Source: Planctomycetales bacterium (lineage in GTDB: Bacteria > Planctomycetota > SBBH01). From it: 8,083 nucleotides of DNA. The stretch lies in the NCBI GenBank assembly GCA_005239795.1, contig SBBH01000040.1:1-8083 (forward strand). Direction: 5' to 3'. Each line of letters begins with the position of its first letter. The stretch's first letter is position 1. Shown in pieces: positions 1-6,233 of this stretch. Made by a program: the position numbers and the translations under genes. A model generated the notes under the pieces. The model saw only the letters and a list, made by a program, of their open reading frames with translations, had not been told where the DNA came from and ran no database searches.

Positions 1-223
1 GCGTGATTCTATACCGGCTGGTTCCATAATAGGAGAAACCTTCCAGCCTACCCACTGTGGCAAGATCTGCCGCTTGATGATGCCTGTTATCGCTGAGCCA
101 CTTTTACGTACGAACTATTTTTGGAGGCATTTCCCCTGTGAAATGTTGGAAAAGTCACCACTGAACTGGGGATACTCGAGCATTCGGACCAGGAGAACAG
201 GAAAGAGGTCCTCGACAAAAGCC
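1..223. other. Unassigned low-GC segment at left edge
   Basis: I see no gene here that I can defend. By hand count about 110 of 223 bases are G or C (49%), clearly below the neighbouring genes. One plus-strand frame stays open from base 2 to a stop at 240-242. Its translation is rich in Trp, Cys and Arg, has no motif I recognise and runs antisense into the aminotransferase end, so I do not call it. A 6-bp inverted repeat with a 6-nt loop lies at 128-145 but has no T-run on either side. The segment could be an intergenic spacer or a decayed foreign fragment. Confidence 0.5.
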
Positions 224-1351
224 CTATTTGATAGTTTGGCCTGAGACGGAGGCGCCTTCGGCCTCCTTGAACGCGTCGAGCGTCTGGCCTATACACCGCA
301 ATCCCTCCGCAAGCTTCTCCCGCGGAAGGCCGAAACCGATCCGGACGTGGCGGTCGTCACCGAAGAGGCGTCCCGGCACCACGATGACTCCATGGGTCTC
401 TTCGAGGCGTGCGGCAAACGCTTCCCCGGCAAGGCCACCGGGAAGCTGTGGGAAGAGGCAGAACCCGCCTTGCGGCGCCACCCATTGCAAGTCCGGCCGC
501 TCTTCCATCCAGCGGCGGACCTCGGCAAACTGCTCCCGGCGCCGCTGGCGCATGAACTCCCTTAAAACGGAAAAGCGCGTGAAAACCTTGGCTGCCAAAC
601 GGTCCATCAAAACAGGATTAAACGCCCCCATCGCATCATAAAGACGCTTGATGCGAAACAGGAGATCCGGCGCGGCCAAGACCCAACCGGCCCGCAAATC
701 GTCCATGGAAAAACATTTCGACAAACCCCCGGTGCTGACAGCGCGGGGCCCGAGCGAGGCGGCTGGGCAGATCCCTGCAGCATCGACAGCATCCAGGAAG
801 ATCTCGTCGCACAGGAGGTAGGCCTCCCGCTCCTCGAGCAGAGCCAGGACCACCCGCAAGGTTTCTGGCGGGATGACGGCTCCCGAGGGATTGTGAGGGC
901 TCGACAGGATCACAAGCCGCGTCTCGGGGCGCAGCAGGGCCGCAAGGCGGTCCGGATCCACGGCGTAGCCGTCCTCGAAACGGCGCTCCAGAAAGGAGAT
1001 CTCGACCGAAAGACCGTCGAAAATCCGGATGAACGGTTCATAACAAGGGGACTCAATCAGAACATGCGCCTGAGGCTCTACCAACGCGCGGGCGGCCAGG
1101 AAATTGGCTGTGCCGCATCCCCCCGTGACGGCAAAAACGTGGTCCGCCGGCAGGCCGTAGGCAGCGCCAATCCCCTCGTGCAAGGAACGGCGGATCGCAA
1201 GAGAATTTCCTTGCGGCACAAAGTCCGCCGCCTCGAAAGAAAAAACGGATTCCGGGAAGGAACCGGCCGCGCTGGCGACGAGAGAGCAACGCGCCTCCTT
1301 CGCACCCGCGGCCCTGATCCAATCCAAAAACCTGGTCTCTCGAAGCGCCAT
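224..1351 (-). CDS. PLP-dependent class I/II aminotransferase
   Basis: A 375-residue fold-type I aminotransferase, expected to be cytoplasmic, that moves an amino group between an amino acid and a 2-oxoacid. Visible family motifs are TGGCGTA (76-82), SPCYEPF (101-107), NPSG with substrate/PLP Asn154, the DE pair with Asp182 that pairs with the pyridine nitrogen, the Schiff-base motif SKCFS with Lys212, LRAGW with Arg220, and VRIGF with Arg337, the usual carboxylate-binding Arg. Length fits the family. The tyrosine that usually follows the catalytic Asp (DExY) is Phe185 here. The ATG at 1351 is chosen because the frame upstream is only the antisense of the next gene; no Shine-Dalgarno precedes it, and an in-frame TTG lies two codons upstream. 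It is transcribed away from the respiratory genes and substrate specificity cannot be read from sequence. Confidence 0.93.
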   Translation of the reverse strand: MALRETRFLDWIRAAGAKEARCSLVASAAGSFPESVFSFEAADFVPQGNSLAIRRSLHEGIGAAYGLPADHVFAVTGGCGTANFLAARALVEPQAHVLIESPCYEPFIRIFDGLSVEISFLERRFEDGYAVDPDRLAALLRPETRLVILSSPHNPSGAVIPPETLRVVLALLEEREAYLLCDEIFLDAVDAAGICPAASLGPRAVSTGGLSKCFSMDDLRAGWVLAAPDLLFRIKRLYDAMGAFNPVLMDRLAAKVFTRFSVLREFMRQRRREQFAEVRRWMEERPDLQWVAPQGGFCLFPQLPGGLAGEAFAARLEETHGVIVVPGRLFGDDRHVRIGFGLPREKLAEGLRCIGQTLDAFKEAEGASVSGQTIK

Positions 1352-1365
1352 CGTCAAACGCCGGC

Positions 1366-1371
1366 ATGGTA
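1366..1371 (-). promoter_or_regulatory. Possible -10 element for the aminotransferase
   Basis: On the minus strand TACCAT lies 14 nt before the ATG at 1351, in the 54-bp divergent spacer. A start about 7 nt downstream would leave a leader of only a few bases without a Shine-Dalgarno. I see no convincing -35, so this is a weak call. Confidence 0.22.
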
Positions 1372-1393
1372 GCACGAGGTTCCTGAAAAATCG

Positions 1394-1399
1394 TAGAAT
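1394..1399 (+). promoter_or_regulatory. -10 element, probable leaderless promoter of the molybdoenzyme gene
   Basis: TAGAAT lies exactly 6 nt upstream of the ATG at 1406, so transcription would begin at or next to the start codon. The first TAG of this hexamer is also an in-frame stop, and no alternative start codon occurs before the first iron-sulfur cysteine, so the ATG is forced. The only purine tract, AAGGG, touches the ATG and is too close to act as a normal Shine-Dalgarno. No clear -35 is present. Confidence 0.45.
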
Positions 1400-1405
1400 C
1401 AAGGG

Positions 1406-3493
1406 ATGAAGCTCCTTGGGAAGGCGCCGGGACCCGGCCCCACGCGGACCGTCTCCTCCACCTGCTACATGTGCACCGTGAATTGCGAGATCACCGTCGC
1501 CTCGCAAGGGCCGGAGGTGTTGTTCGTGGATCTCCCTGACTGCCAGCGCGGCAGCGCCATGCTCGAGCAACGCGACAGCCCGCGCCGCCTCTTGCATCCG
1601 GAAATCCGCGGCGCGGCGCACGCCCCTTGGCGGCGCGCCTCATGGGACGAGGCGCTCGACCATGCTGCGGGAACGCTCCTTCGGATCCGCGACGCGCACG
1701 GCCCCGACGCCGTCGCCTTCGCTGTCGGCTACACCAAGGAAGTCCGCCCCTACCTCCAACGGTTCGCCTATTCCTACGGCTCCCCCCATTACATCACGGA
1801 GTCGAGCTGTTGCTTCGCCGCGGGATATGTGGCGGCAGCGGTGACCCTGGGCGAGGAATACGGCTACTTCCTGGGCCCCAGCCGCGCCAACCGCCCCGAA
1901 ACCGCATGCCGTCTGGTCTGGTCCAACAACCCCCAAGCCAGCCAGCTCCCCTACGAGAAGCATTACCTCCTGCGCTCCGACCAGTGCCCGGTGATCCTGG
2001 TGGACCCGCGCCGCACGTCGCTCGCCACAAAAGCGGCCATCCATCTCTGCCTGCGCCCAGGGACCGACGGCGCCCTGGCGCTTGGCTTGGCGCATCTGAT
2101 CCTGGCGGAAAACCGGGAGGACAAGGCGTTCCTGGCCCGCCACGCCCATGGATTCGAAGCTTATCGCGACTACGTCCGGACGTTTACCCCGGAGAGGACA
2201 AGCCAGATCACGGGTGTCCCAGCCGAAAAAATCGTCGACGCCGCACGGCTGTATGCCGCCTCCAAGCCCGCGCAGATCACGATCTCTCCCAACGCCACGA
2301 CACACCACTCCAACGGCTTCCAATCCCACCGCGCCATTCTTCTCCTGTCGGCCCTGACAGGGAATCTGGACGTCCTCGGCGGAAACCGCCCGTGGGGGTA
2401 CCGCCTGCAGGAAAAAAACATCACCCGGCACAAGGAGCGTCTGCCGGCGCTTCTGGCGAAAAGTCCACAGATGGGGCAGGAACGGTTCCCCTTGTTCACC
2501 GCGCACTATCCGGAGGCGCAAGGGATGGTCCTGGCCGACGCGATCGAATCCGGCCGCGTGAAGGCTGTCGTCTCCTTTGGCTTGAACCTCATGATGTGGC
2601 CGAATTCACGCCGCCTGGCAAAGCTGGCCGAACGGCTGGACCTTTTCGCCGTTTGCGATTTCTTTCCCACTCCGACGCGGGATCTTGCCACGGTTTCTTT
2701 TCCAGCCGCCACACACCTGGAACGCGAGGCGCTGATCATGGCCGGGAGCGGCAAGATCCAGAGACGCCCCGCGGCGGTCGAACCGCGCGGCGAAGCCCGA
2801 AGCGACGCCTGGGTCGTCTTCCAGCTGGCCGCGCGGATGGGGTTGGCGGATGACTTCTGGAATGGCAGTGAGCCAGCCAGTTTCGAGGAGCGGCTCCAGA
2901 CCTCGGATCTGCGCCTGGCGGATCTCCCCGAAAACGGAAAGCCTCGGGGAGTTCAGGTCCCCGAGCCGCCGGAGCGGATCTACGCCGTGCAAGGGTTCGG
3001 CACTCCCACCGGGAAGATTGAGTTCGTCAGCACCGAACTCGAGCGCATCGGCAGGAACGGCCTTCCGATCTATGAGGAGCCGTACTGGAGCCCGGTGAGC
3101 CGCCCGGATCTCGCCAAGGACTATCCGCTGATCCTCACGTCCGGCGGCCGGAGCAACACCTACACGCATTCCCAGGGACGTCTCTTGGAAAGCTTGCGCT
3201 CCCGTGAGCCCAATCCCCGCCTCGAGATCAGCCTTGAAGACGCCCGCGCCCTCGAGATCCAGGACGGCGCGTGGGTCGAAGTGTCCTCTCCCCTGGGCGC
3301 GGTGACCCTGCAAGCTTGGGTGACGGGGGTGATGCCCCCCGGCGTCGTACACGCTTTCCACGGCTGGCCCGAGGCGAACATCAACGAGTTGATCCCGGAC
3401 GGCGACGGGTTGGACCCGATCTCCGGCTTCCCCCCCTTCAAGTCGAGCCTCTGCCGCGTCCGTCCTGCGGCCAGACCTGCTTGGGCGCGTTAA
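1406..3493 (+). CDS. Molybdopterin oxidoreductase, DMSO reductase superfamily, Fe4S4-containing
   Basis: A 695-residue molybdenum or tungsten enzyme of the bis-MGD family. The N-terminus carries an Fe4S4 motif, C20-x2-C23-x3-C27-x18-C46 followed by QRG; the x18 loop is shorter than the usual 26 or more, and the common Lys of CxKG is Arg48. Adjacent C135-C136 sit where the family places its metal ligand; by eye C136 aligns with the metal-ligating Cys of acetylene hydratase. Its catalytic Asp, one residue after the second cluster Cys, is Thr24 here, so acetylene hydration is unlikely. The cofactor-binding stretch DPRRTSLATKA (200-210) plus PGTDGALALG (218-227) is typical. A molydopterin-binding domain covers about 573-690, ending with LDPISGFPPFKSSLCRV. 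There is no Tat signal, so it should be cytoplasmic. No partner subunit is adjacent; nuoA follows after 70 bp from its own promoter. Substrate unknown. Confidence 0.9.
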   Translation: MKLLGKAPGPGPTRTVSSTCYMCTVNCEITVASQGPEVLFVDLPDCQRGSAMLEQRDSPRRLLHPEIRGAAHAPWRRASWDEALDHAAGTLLRIRDAHGPDAVAFAVGYTKEVRPYLQRFAYSYGSPHYITESSCCFAAGYVAAAVTLGEEYGYFLGPSRANRPETACRLVWSNNPQASQLPYEKHYLLRSDQCPVILVDPRRTSLATKAAIHLCLRPGTDGALALGLAHLILAENREDKAFLARHAHGFEAYRDYVRTFTPERTSQITGVPAEKIVDAARLYAASKPAQITISPNATTHHSNGFQSHRAILLLSALTGNLDVLGGNRPWGYRLQEKNITRHKERLPALLAKSPQMGQERFPLFTAHYPEAQGMVLADAIESGRVKAVVSFGLNLMMWPNSRRLAKLAERLDLFAVCDFFPTPTRDLATVSFPAATHLEREALIMAGSGKIQRRPAAVEPRGEARSDAWVVFQLAARMGLADDFWNGSEPASFEERLQTSDLRLADLPENGKPRGVQVPEPPERIYAVQGFGTPTGKIEFVSTELERIGRNGLPIYEEPYWSPVSRPDLAKDYPLILTSGGRSNTYTHSQGRLLESLRSREPNPRLEISLEDARALEIQDGAWVEVSSPLGAVTLQAWVTGVMPPGVVHAFHGWPEANINELIPDGDGLDPISGFPPFKSSLCRVRPAARPAWAR

Positions 3494-3536
3494 GGAGCCG
3501 TGCAGAAATAACGCGAATCCTAACGCTTCTCGATTT

Positions 3537-3549
3537 CGAACGTCGTTCG
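3537..3549. repeat. Short inverted repeat, possible operator, upstream of nuoA
   Basis: CGAAC-GTC-GTTCG is a perfect 5-bp inverted repeat with a 3-bp centre. It ends 2 bp before the -10 hexamer of the nuoA promoter, inside the region RNA polymerase would cover. The position suits a repressor site, but five-base arms can arise by chance. Confidence 0.25.
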
Positions 3550-3551
3550 GC

Positions 3552-3557
3552 TACAAT
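3552..3557 (+). promoter_or_regulatory. -10 element of the nuo operon promoter
   Basis: TACAAT matches the sigma-70 -10 consensus at five of six positions and lies in the 70-bp spacer, exactly 6 nt before the GTG at 3564. This is the same spacing as in front of the molybdoenzyme gene. The best -35 candidates around 3526-3532 are poor matches. It would start the operon at or near the GTG codon. Confidence 0.5.
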
Positions 3558-3563
3558 CCCCGC

Positions 3564-3962
3564 GTGGCCCCCTACCTGGAGGCGCTTCTCATGCTGGGCG
3601 CGGCGGCCGGACTGGGAGCGGTCATGGCGCTCCTCCCCTCGCTCACGGGGCCCCGCCGTCCCCGACCCAAAAAATCCGAGACTTACGAGTGCGGCGTGCC
3701 GCTTGTCGATACCGGGGCCGGCCCCATCCCGATACACTTCTACCTCGTCGCAATGGCATTCATCCTGTTCGACATCGAGGTCGTCTTCCTCATCCCGTGG
3801 GCTGTCGCTGCGCGTGAGCTCGGGAGGGCGGGGCTGGCCGCAGCGGGGCTCTTCATCGGCCTCCTGGCCCTGGGCCTGGCCCATATCTGGCGCGAGGGGA
3901 TCCTCGACCGCATCGCGGGGCAGTCCCCGCCGCCAGAGTCGCCGGAAGGGGAGGGCGCATGA
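3564..3962 (+). CDS. nuoA: NADH-quinone oxidoreductase subunit A (NuoA)
   Basis: A 132-residue membrane subunit of complex I at the junction of the peripheral and membrane arms. Three hydrophobic segments are visible at about residues 5-28, 56-78 and 86-106. The family signature YECGVPLVDTG lies in the first loop, followed by FYLVAMAFILFDIEVVFLIPWA with the conserved acidic residues. Length is close to Thermus Nqo7 and a little below E. coli NuoA. The GTG at 3564 is preferred because it gives a full first helix and an N-terminus like that of Nqo7; the in-frame ATG at 3591 has a good Shine-Dalgarno but would cut that helix short. The TGA overlaps the nuoB start as ATGA. It is the first gene of the nuo operon. 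Confidence 0.95.
   Translation: MAPYLEALLMLGAAAGLGAVMALLPSLTGPRRPRPKKSETYECGVPLVDTGAGPIPIHFYLVAMAFILFDIEVVFLIPWAVAARELGRAGLAAAGLFIGLLALGLAHIWREGILDRIAGQSPPPESPEGEGA
3578..3582 (+). promoter_or_regulatory. GGAGG motif supporting an alternative nuoA start
   Basis: GGAGG sits 8 nt before the in-frame ATG at 3591, an ideal Shine-Dalgarno arrangement inside the nuoA coding region proposed here. If used, the transcript from TACAAT would have a leader of about 27 nt and NuoA would lose nine residues from its first helix. I think it is more likely coincidental, because the shortened helix would be marginal. Confidence 0.3.
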
Positions 3963-4495
3963 CGAGCCGCGGCCCTGCCGCGTACCTCCAGGACACGGTC
4001 TTGACGACGCGCGTGGGGAGCGTTCTGCGCTGGGCGCGCAAGAACTCCCTCTGGCCGATGCCCTTCGGCACCGCCTGTTGCGCGATCGAGCTGATGGCGA
4101 CCATGGCCTCCCGTTTCGATCTGGCACGATTCGGCTCGGAGGTCCTGCGGTTCTCCCCCCGGCAATCGGACCTCATGATCGTCGCCGGGCGGGTCTCGAT
4201 CAAAATGATGCCGGTCTTGATCCAGATCTGGGAGCAGATGCCGGAGCCCAAGTGGTCGATCGCGATGGGGGCTTGCGCCTCCTGCGGCGGCGTCTTCGAT
4301 ACCTATACGCTTATCCAGGGGGTCGACCGCTTCATCCCGGTGGACGTCTACGTCCCGGGGTGCCCTCCGCGGCCGGAGCAGCTGATCGACGGGATCCTCA
4401 AAGTCCAGAAATTCATCGAGGAAGGGAAGCAGGAGGCGTCGGCCCGGGGTGCGCCTCGCCAGCGCCCCCTCTGGGCGACGACCCGGCAAGTCTAA
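3959..4495 (+). CDS. nuoB: NADH-quinone oxidoreductase subunit B (NuoB), N2 cluster subunit
   Basis: A 178-residue peripheral-arm subunit that carries the [4Fe-4S] cluster N2, the last carrier before quinone. The four expected ligands are Cys40 and Cys41 (in TACCAIEL), Cys106 (in GACASCGG) and Cys135 (in YVPGCPPRPE). An additional Cys109 sits three residues after the third ligand, where many homologues have Ser or Thr. The central stretch with DLMIVAG (71-77), EQMPEPKW (92-99) and the segment around VDRFIPVDVYVPG is typical of NuoB/Nqo6. A strong Shine-Dalgarno, GGGGAGG (3948-3954), precedes the ATG, which overlaps the nuoA stop by four bases. Its TAA shares one base with the nuoC ATG. The C-terminal 25 residues or so are Arg- and Gln-rich and not conserved in the family. 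Confidence 0.97.
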   Translation: MTSRGPAAYLQDTVLTTRVGSVLRWARKNSLWPMPFGTACCAIELMATMASRFDLARFGSEVLRFSPRQSDLMIVAGRVSIKMMPVLIQIWEQMPEPKWSIAMGACASCGGVFDTYTLIQGVDRFIPVDVYVPGCPPRPEQLIDGILKVQKFIEEGKQEASARGAPRQRPLWATTRQV

Positions 4496-5007
4496 TGCCC
4501 GACGCGACACAGACTGCACTCATCCAAAAGCTCTCTGCCAAGATCGGCGGCCATCTCCTCGCCACGGCGACGGGGCCCGACATGGCGATCCTGACCGCGA
4601 AACCCGATTCGGTTTATGCACTCCTGCGGACCCTGCGGGACGACCTCGATCTCAAGTTCGGCTATCTCATCGACCTCACCGCCGTCGACTACCTGAATTT
4701 CCCGGAACGGTACGCGGGGCGCTTTGCGGTGGTCTACCACCTGCATTCCTTCACGCTCTCCGACCGGATCCGCGTCCAGGTTTTTCTTCCGGCCGAATCG
4801 CCCGCCCTCGCCAGCGCCGCCGATCTCTGGGGGAATGCCGCCTGGCTCGAGCGCGAGGTGTTCGACCTCTACGGCATTCGTTTCACAGGGCATCCCGACC
4901 TGCGGCGCATCCTGATGCCCGACGACTACCCAGGCCACCCCTTGCGCAAGGACTATCCCCTGCGCGGGCGGGGCGAACGGGAGAGATTCGACCAGGTGAC
5001 GACGTGA
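4495..5007 (+). CDS. nuoC: NADH-quinone oxidoreductase subunit C (NuoC)
   Basis: A 170-residue peripheral-arm subunit (30-kDa subunit family) that packs against NuoD and NuoB and has no cofactor. The signature is in the C-terminal half: EREVFDLYGIRFTGHPDLRRI, then LMPDDYPGHPLRKDYPLRGRGER. It is a separate gene, not fused to nuoD as in E. coli. The ATG at 4495 overlaps the nuoB stop as TAATG and has only a weak Shine-Dalgarno, suggesting translation coupled to nuoB. The frame is open far upstream, but that part is only nuoA/nuoB read out of frame. The TGA overlaps the nuoD GTG as GTGA. Confidence 0.96.
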   Translation: MPDATQTALIQKLSAKIGGHLLATATGPDMAILTAKPDSVYALLRTLRDDLDLKFGYLIDLTAVDYLNFPERYAGRFAVVYHLHSFTLSDRIRVQVFLPAESPALASAADLWGNAAWLEREVFDLYGIRFTGHPDLRRILMPDDYPGHPLRKDYPLRGRGERERFDQVTT

Positions 5008-6233
5008 GGACCGCCGCCCCCGCCGCGACGGAAGACCCGGCCGCTCCTGACAAGGCTCCGAAGCCCAAAACGCTGACCCTCAACTTCGGCCCCCAGCATC
5101 CGGCCACGCACGGAACGCTCCGGCTCGTCCTCGACATCGAGGGAGAAACCATTGTCCGGTGCCGCCCCGAGATCGGCTTCCTGCACACCGGCTTCGAGAA
5201 GCTGGGCGAAACCCTGAACTACAACAAGTTCGTGACGCTCTCCGACCGGATGAACTATCTCTCGCCGTTGGCCAACAACATCGGCTATGTCCTCGCGGTG
5301 GAAAAATTCCTGGGGGTCCAGATCACCCCCCGCTGCACCTACTTCCGCGTGATCCTCGCGGAGCTCTCGCGGATTGCCGACCATGCCCTGTCCGTGGGCC
5401 TGGCGGCGATGGACGTCGGCGCCTTCACGGCGATGCTCTACGCCTTCCGGGACCGCGAGAAGCTCTACGACGTCTTCGAATACACGACGGGAGCGCGCCT
5501 GACGACGAGCTTCACGCGCGTCGGGGGGATGGCGCGGGACGTCCCGCAAGGGTTCGACACACTGGTGACAACCTTCCTAGAGGGGCTTACAAAAACGCTC
5601 GACGACGTCCAGGGGCTTCTCGACAAGAACCGGATCTGGCATCAGCGCACGCGCGGGGTCGGAAAACTCTCGCGCGAGGACGCGGTGGCTTACGGCGTGA
5701 CGGGGCCGCTCCTGCGCGCCTCGGGCATGAAATGGGACCTGCGCCGGGCGCGGCCGTACCTGTGCTATCCCGACCTCGAGTTTGACATCCCGACCGACAC
5801 CGCCTGCGACACCGAGGCCCGCTACCGGGTGCGCCTCGCCGAGATCCGCGAAAGCGCGAAGATTGTGCGCCAGGCGATGGCGCGTCTGCCCGCCGGCGAA
5901 ATGAACGTTCAAGACCCCAAGATCTTCCTGCCGAAAAAAGAGGTTGTTTACAAAAACATGGAAGCGCTGATCTACCACTTCAAGCTGATCATGGAAGGGC
6001 ACGGCCTGCGCCCGCCGGTGGGGCAGATCTATGAGGCCACCGAATCGCCCAACGGGGAATTGGGATTTCACCTCGTCAGCGACGGCACGGACAAACCCTG
6101 GCGGCTGCGTGTGCGCCCCCCCTCCTTCATCAACTACACGGCCTTCCCGAAGATGGTCGAGGGGCAGACAATCTCCGACGCGGTGGCGACCCTGGGAAGT
6201 CTCAACATCATCGCCGGGGAGCTCGATCGATGA
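5004..6233 (+). CDS. nuoD: NADH-quinone oxidoreductase subunit D (NuoD), quinone-site subunit
   Basis: A 409-residue peripheral-arm subunit related to the large subunit of NiFe hydrogenases. With NuoB it forms the quinone headgroup site. GPQHPATHG (29-37) contains His36, equivalent to the quinone-site His of Thermus Nqo4, and DRMNYLSPLA (81-90) contains Tyr85, equivalent to its quinone-binding Tyr. RGEG-like hydrogenase metal ligands are absent, as expected for complex I. Other conserved stretches are IGFLHTGFEK, the FTRVGGMARD segment, VTGPLLRASG and GELGFHLVSDGTDKPWRLRVRPPSF. Length matches the family. The GTG start overlaps the nuoC stop and follows AGGTGA (4995-5000) by 3 nt; the 20-residue Ala/Pro/Lys-rich N-terminus is not conserved. 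The TGA overlaps the next ATG as ATGA. Confidence 0.97.
   Translation: MRTAAPAATEDPAAPDKAPKPKTLTLNFGPQHPATHGTLRLVLDIEGETIVRCRPEIGFLHTGFEKLGETLNYNKFVTLSDRMNYLSPLANNIGYVLAVEKFLGVQITPRCTYFRVILAELSRIADHALSVGLAAMDVGAFTAMLYAFRDREKLYDVFEYTTGARLTTSFTRVGGMARDVPQGFDTLVTTFLEGLTKTLDDVQGLLDKNRIWHQRTRGVGKLSREDAVAYGVTGPLLRASGMKWDLRRARPYLCYPDLEFDIPTDTACDTEARYRVRLAEIRESAKIVRQAMARLPAGEMNVQDPKIFLPKKEVVYKNMEALIYHFKLIMEGHGLRPPVGQIYEATESPNGELGFHLVSDGTDKPWRLRVRPPSFINYTAFPKMVEGQTISDAVATLGSLNIIAGELDR

Noticed and set aside
1..40. tRNA-like 3' end at the left edge (a TTC-containing loop followed by GGTTCCA)
   Set aside because: The would-be T-arm does not pair (A-C and G-G mismatches) and the loop lacks the conserved TTCRA pattern.
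128..145. Inverted repeat CATTTC/GAAATG as terminator of the aminotransferase
   Set aside because: Only 6 bp, AT-rich, and not followed by a T-run in the direction of transcription.
2..242. Open plus-strand frame at the left edge, 80 residues
   Set aside because: No recognised motif, odd composition, and its end overlaps the aminotransferase terminus in antisense; an 80-codon open frame here is not evidence of a gene.
248..266. Hairpin GGAGGC/GCCTCC with a 7-nt loop as a terminator
   Set aside because: It lies inside the aminotransferase coding region, before its stop, and has no T-run on either strand.
1352..1621. N-terminal extension of the aminotransferase frame to an ATG at 1621
   Set aside because: It is antisense to the first 72 codons of the molybdoenzyme gene, lacks family similarity, and the 375-residue form already has the full length of the family.
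1406..3493. Assignment of the molybdoenzyme as NuoG or as acetylene hydratase
   Set aside because: It lacks the N-terminal [2Fe-2S] and extra ferredoxin-like domains of NuoG, and the catalytic Asp of acetylene hydratase is Thr24 here.
3492..3511. AAGGAG followed by GTG and a three-codon frame after the molybdoenzyme stop, as a leader peptide
   Set aside because: Only 2 nt separate AAGGAG from GTG and the frame is three codons with no sign of regulatory structure.
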